Source: Butyrivibrio sp. (lineage in GTDB: Bacteria > Bacillota > Clostridia > Lachnospirales > Lachnospiraceae). Taken from it: a stretch of 60,647 bases of DNA. The stretch is from the NCBI RefSeq assembly GCF_017635265.1, contig NZ_JAGBLU010000063.1, forward strand, positions 1-60,647, read 5' to 3'. Both the position numbers and the translations under genes were made by a program. The notes under the pieces are model-generated. The model searched no databases, was not told the DNA's origin, and saw only the letters and a list, made by a program, of their open reading frames with translations. Shown in pieces: positions 59,883-60,647 of this stretch; position 1 is the stretch's first letter, and the number at the start of each line of letters is the position of its first letter.

Positions 59883-60420
59883 TTCAAGAAATGTTTCAGT
59901 AATCAAGGATGCACTGGGACATAATGTTGTAATGATTAACGATATTATTTTTCGTGGAAAGCGAGGGATAAAATGGATAGATGTTGAAGAATACCTCAGA
60001 CAGTATGTAGGGGAGTTTTACACGATTGCAGAGACAAATGAGGTAGTGTATATCGGTACAGATTTACCTGATGAGTATGCTCATTCGGAATATACACATA
60101 TTCTAAAAGGCACTAATGAAAAAGCAAAAGCCAATGCAGCTCAAGGTTTACCTGAGCTTATAATCATAGCTACTAACATGGAACATACAGATAATTCAAA
60201 GGCAAAGCATAAAAAGGATGCAAAGTACGGCTGGTATAAATACGAATCCCGATTTGCATTACCGGTATTTGCAAGTGATGGTGAAGTGGAAAGATACAAT
60301 GTCTTTCATGTGGCAATGATTCTAAGACATGATAAAGATGGGAAGAAGTACTTATACGATATTATGAACATAAAAAAAGAAACGAGCGACCTTTTCCAGT
60401 CCAAAGACCTTACTCAGTAA
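59857..60420 (+). CDS. BECR-fold nuclease-like protein, candidate toxin
   Basis: A 187-aa protein. Its C-terminal half (KYGWYKYESRFALPVFASDG, VFHVAMILRHDKDGKKYLYD, IMNIKKET) resembles the Barnase/EndoU/ColicinE5/RelE-like nuclease domains in phage polyvalent proteins and toxins; the match is by remembered pattern and not verified. The N-terminal part (IKWIDVEEYLRQYVGEFY) fits the linker that precedes them. ATG 59857 lies within the HTH gene, giving a 26-bp overlap and coupled translation; a frame also runs from 59824. Function as toxin is inferred from pairing and promoter layout. Confidence 0.5.
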   Translation: MLKLEKESNSRNVSVIKDALGHNVVMINDIIFRGKRGIKWIDVEEYLRQYVGEFYTIAETNEVVYIGTDLPDEYAHSEYTHILKGTNEKAKANAAQGLPELIIIATNMEHTDNSKAKHKKDAKYGWYKYESRFALPVFASDGEVERYNVFHVAMILRHDKDGKKYLYDIMNIKKETSDLFQSKDLTQ

Positions 60421-60549
60421 AAAACCCATTTCTTGATTCATATGTTAATGGTACAACAGGGGATTGTCAAGAGCGACTTAGTTCTCTTGGAATATAATTA
60501 TATTAGAGTGAATTGTAATACTAACTTCCACCCCTCTTAAGGCAAACAT

Positions 60550-60592
60550 GGAAGTTACTAATTCCAAACATTATGGTGGAATTTACTAATTC
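60550..60592. repeat. Two direct repeats at the right edge, possible IS end
   Basis: GGAAGTTACTAATTC (60550-60564) and GGAATTTACTAATTC (60578-60592) differ at one position and start 28 bp apart; ACTAACTTCC near 60523 is a partial inverted copy. Several terminal repeats of this kind are typical of IS21-family ends, but the transposase is outside the window. Between 60421 and 60549 only a small CAAGAG/CTCTTG hairpin (60468-60489) was seen. Confidence 0.4.
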
Positions 60593-60647
60593 ATAATGGT
60601 ATCATCCAGAAGTTCATCCACATATGCCACTCCGGCATAAAGGAGGA
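60586..60647 (-). CDS. Possible C-terminus of a minus-strand gene entering from the right
   Basis: Read on the minus strand from the edge, LLYAGVAYVDELLDDTIMN runs to a stop at 60588-60586. Twenty codons are too few for assignment; it overlaps the direct repeats, which makes it doubtful. Confidence 0.25.
   Translation of the reverse strand, partial: LLYAGVAYVDELLDDTIMN

Overview
The window reads as chromosome of an AT-rich Gram-positive anaerobe of the Lachnospiraceae type, most likely a plant-polysaccharide degrader near Butyrivibrio or Pseudobutyrivibrio. That placement is inferred from gene content: GH28 and GH43 enzymes, a carbohydrate ABC transporter with a lipoprotein binding subunit, glycogen phosphorylase, a class II GalT beside GalK, a T-box-controlled ileS, YhaM, MutS2, VanW and XpaC/TelA proteins, and strong AGGAGG ribosome binding sites. 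No rRNA, tRNA or CRISPR array was recognised.

Layout. 1-1.5 kb: IS3 transposase remnant, truncated thioesterase and a membrane-bound XRE regulator. 1.5-6.5 kb: putP, free methionine-R-sulfoxide reductase, threonine aldolase and a cytoplasmic GH28 pectinase. 6.7-10.3 kb: T-box leader and ileS. 10.3-13.4 kb: accessory insertion in which three identical 27-nt hairpins punctuate an HTH/HipA-like kinase pair and a DUF4143 ATPase. 13.4-16.5 kb: secreted repeat protein, XRE regulator and a probable structured RNA. 16.7-22.7 kb: glgP, an AraC regulator and xpaC-telA. 22.8-25.9 kb: a regulator with two HTH regions, a convergent 72-aa exported peptide and a divergent glycosyltransferase behind a 15-bp inverted repeat. 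26-33.9 kb: galK-galT and a vanW/AIR-synthase-like/Lrp/aminotransferase run. 34-41 kb: a GH43-GH43-regulator operon facing a sugar ABC operon; both promoters carry the same 20-nt motif (17 of 20 identical). 41-50.6 kb: yhaM, a protease-dead HtrA, mutS2 with a two-component pair and trmL, and rlmD. 50.6-60.6 kb: LytTR/GHKL signalling genes, a heterodimeric ABC exporter, then mobile-element debris (KilA-N protein, serine recombinase stub, copy of the rlmD 3' end), mazEF, GNAT, and an HTH/nuclease-like pair with a consensus promoter inside an operator.

Putative working units. The sugar locus imports and cleaves arabinose-containing oligosaccharides and is probably controlled by its own ArsR-type regulator. 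The 22.8-25.9 kb locus looks like a peptide-responsive (RRNPP-type) circuit. The 59.5-60.4 kb pair looks like an autoregulated toxin-antitoxin module. The 57.3-57.6 kb scar suggests that an integrative element once used rlmD as its target. The least familiar signals are the triplicated hairpin cassettes, three GAAAAAGTG repeats at exact 33-bp spacing, the two-HTH/peptide locus, the terminal HTH/nuclease pair, and the HtrA homologue that lacks all three triad residues.
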